From contig HF990640.1 in NCBI GenBank assembly GCA_000432135.1, positions 14,460-47,061 on the forward strand: a stretch of 32,602 nucleotides of DNA, written 5' to 3'. Every line of letters begins with the position of its first letter. Position 1 is the stretch's first letter. The notes under the pieces were generated by a model, which saw only the letters and a list, made by a program, of their open reading frames with translations, ran no database searches and was not told the origin of the DNA. Origin of the DNA: Firmicutes bacterium CAG:124 (GTDB taxonomy: Bacteria; Bacillota; Clostridia; Oscillospirales; Oscillospiraceae). Shown piece by piece: positions 32,501 through 32,602 of this stretch. The translations under genes were made by a program, and so were the position numbers.

Positions 32501-32602
32501 CATCATCGCCCCGGACGACGCGACCGTCAAAAACCTGACCTGGGTAAGCAGCGACGAGCAGACCGCGACCGTCTCTCGCACGGGTATCGTAACGGCTCTG
32601 TC
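29511..32602 (+). CDS. Large secreted protein with PPC-like repeats and Big_2 domains (partial)
   Basis: The frame is open from the ATG at 29511 to the window end (1030 codons), so the C-terminus is missing. A signal peptide (residues 1-24, ending TTAFA) is followed by at least four repeats of a PPC-like (bacterial pre-peptidase) module. Each has an N-D or E-x-N-D start and a G-D-x-D-W-F-x-F core, near residues 148, 258, 387 and 505; a fifth, degenerate copy follows near 610. Three Ig-like Big_2 domains come next (from about residues 805, 890 and 975), with WKSSDTSVLRV, WTSSNQTAATVS and WVSSDEQTATVS cores. This is an adhesin or surface-glycan-binding architecture. Base composition is uneven: about 30480-31650 is clearly A/T-richer than the Big_2 part. 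No catalytic domain is seen yet. Confidence 0.9.
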   Translation, partial: MKRVGRWTWMLLTLLLLLCTTAFAETIECGSIELEQPVEVALESYDSFQYTLTAPVDGTRVKVEWLSDNKDAVQLYINGGKVSTAGGICTLHEENTIKVNPASSKLIPLTVRFVLHEYRNDEHEPNDVTPTELHDGDSVKFVLDDGDMDWFSIKTEKPGQDIALTFSGFNYADRTAFSLVWNRGWEIEKNGTVFLHAGEPGAYQFSLYKSWSGEISRSMEIHLLDGDENELNDTKETATPLPIGTDAAFSIGGIGDEDWFSFEAVPEEGQAKLYTLRLLDFDFENPEIVCYEIYAPDGNVVVPETEISSRHARVLSCSQQGQYAVRLYPKEKYDYYSEKYNVSIQRAALRIRVEEGGDDPYESNDTWLDAAYIEPGQLISHVLSSGDTDWFCFTASEDYMTVHIVSNSGGSAGIYTGQELAEYGDDASCIWGGNSNYKSFSNLYWKLGEKGLYYIKLIGGSSEAIRSTTISLIPPEAIENNDAWNRATPLYEDVTQAFDISAYNDTDWFCFTVPEGAPQTLLLNFNTKTELLNTSYSEYVYVKLYPKAYFENQAGMIESDEVRFGQEWNPTRFQWNLDPGIYYMQVKSRNMETSWNWADILKLNVCWKLIPRSSNNSIAAAVPLTEKVWQDVWQDGYFSIGEHKADEVVQIQRDEGGNEPKSNIYVYDTDGKSIASSGYASFSFQIPADGVYYLRVPASIKFSENEPTRTTRIRYYTHNDEIGAADTITMRPNESVFLDVWFSPDISLSVESEVENLTYDRETGYLTAPNTPEGSADLVFSNGYPEGDEKRVEAVTHVIWSENPLSDISISNAPQSLPVGSSVQLEAAVSPEDYICHISWKSSDTSVLRVLSNGKVVAVGQGEAVITASIGEATSSVTITVTGEQPGESGLTGVSLDRYTLTLYAGEEAEQLTATLKPEGTEATIRWTSSNQTAATVSQDGKITPLSAGVTVVTAAAGDYRASCIVTVQPKRVRVTGIRFDEPTHTLMMGSTVTLQPIIAPDDATVKNLTWVSSDEQTATVSRTGIVTAL

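Overview
The window looks like part of the chromosome of an endospore-forming, GC-rich clostridium, most likely an Oscillospiraceae gut or anaerobic lineage. The reasons are the complete spoIIIAA-AH sporulation operon, the Firmicutes nusB-xseA-xseB-ispA-dxs-tlyA-nadK-argR-recN gene order, T-box control of tyrosyl-tRNA synthetase, SLH-domain surface proteins, and small palindromic repeats of a kind I associate with this group. No phage, transposase or CRISPR locus is visible.

Layout. (1) 1-5626 is a cell-envelope glycan region. A minus-strand pair (DUF4330 protein and a partial O-antigen ligase/polymerase-like membrane protein) diverges from a plus-strand operon of a glycosyltransferase-CsaB fusion, a TuaH-like glycosyltransferase and pyroglutamyl peptidase. 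(2) 5640-5927 holds a strong terminator and a minus-strand tRNA-Arg(CCT) with its own promoter, a folded trailer and a terminator. (3) 5983-10613 is the eight-gene spoIIIA operon, encoding the mother-cell side of the channel joining mother cell and forespore. (4) 10720-11103 is a single asp23/Gls24 gene with its own promoter and terminator. (5) 11178-23185 is a long housekeeping run: nusB, a TsaD-like paralogue, xseA, xseB and ispA, then a ~640-nt non-coding RNA that I identify as OLE RNA with its partner gene oapA, then dxs, tlyA, nadK, argR, recN and an SLH-domain protein.

(6) 23186-25974 starts with a consensus promoter and a tyrosine T-box leader. It continues with a 99-aa zinc-ribbon protein, a cluster of palindromic repeats, a membrane-anchored protein of unknown function and tyrS. 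(7) 26059-29197 has a promoter, a 38-codon ORF with tandem Tyr codons, an intrinsic terminator, and then a TrpXYZ-like ABC importer (lipoprotein, permease, ATPase). The layout suggests a tyrosine-sensing attenuator. (8) 29208-29356 is a second palindromic repeat cluster. (9) 29511-32602 is the 5' part of a very large secreted protein with four or five PPC-like repeats and three Big_2 Ig-like domains, and it runs off the window.

Links between regions: CsaB pyruvylates the secondary cell-wall polymer that SLH domains bind, so the left-edge operon and the SLH protein at 21965 belong to one surface-anchoring system. OLE RNA and OapA sit between the two isoprenoid genes ispA and dxs, their known context in other Firmicutes. 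The T-box/tyrS unit and the leader-peptide/ABC unit are adjacent and both plausibly respond to tyrosine supply.
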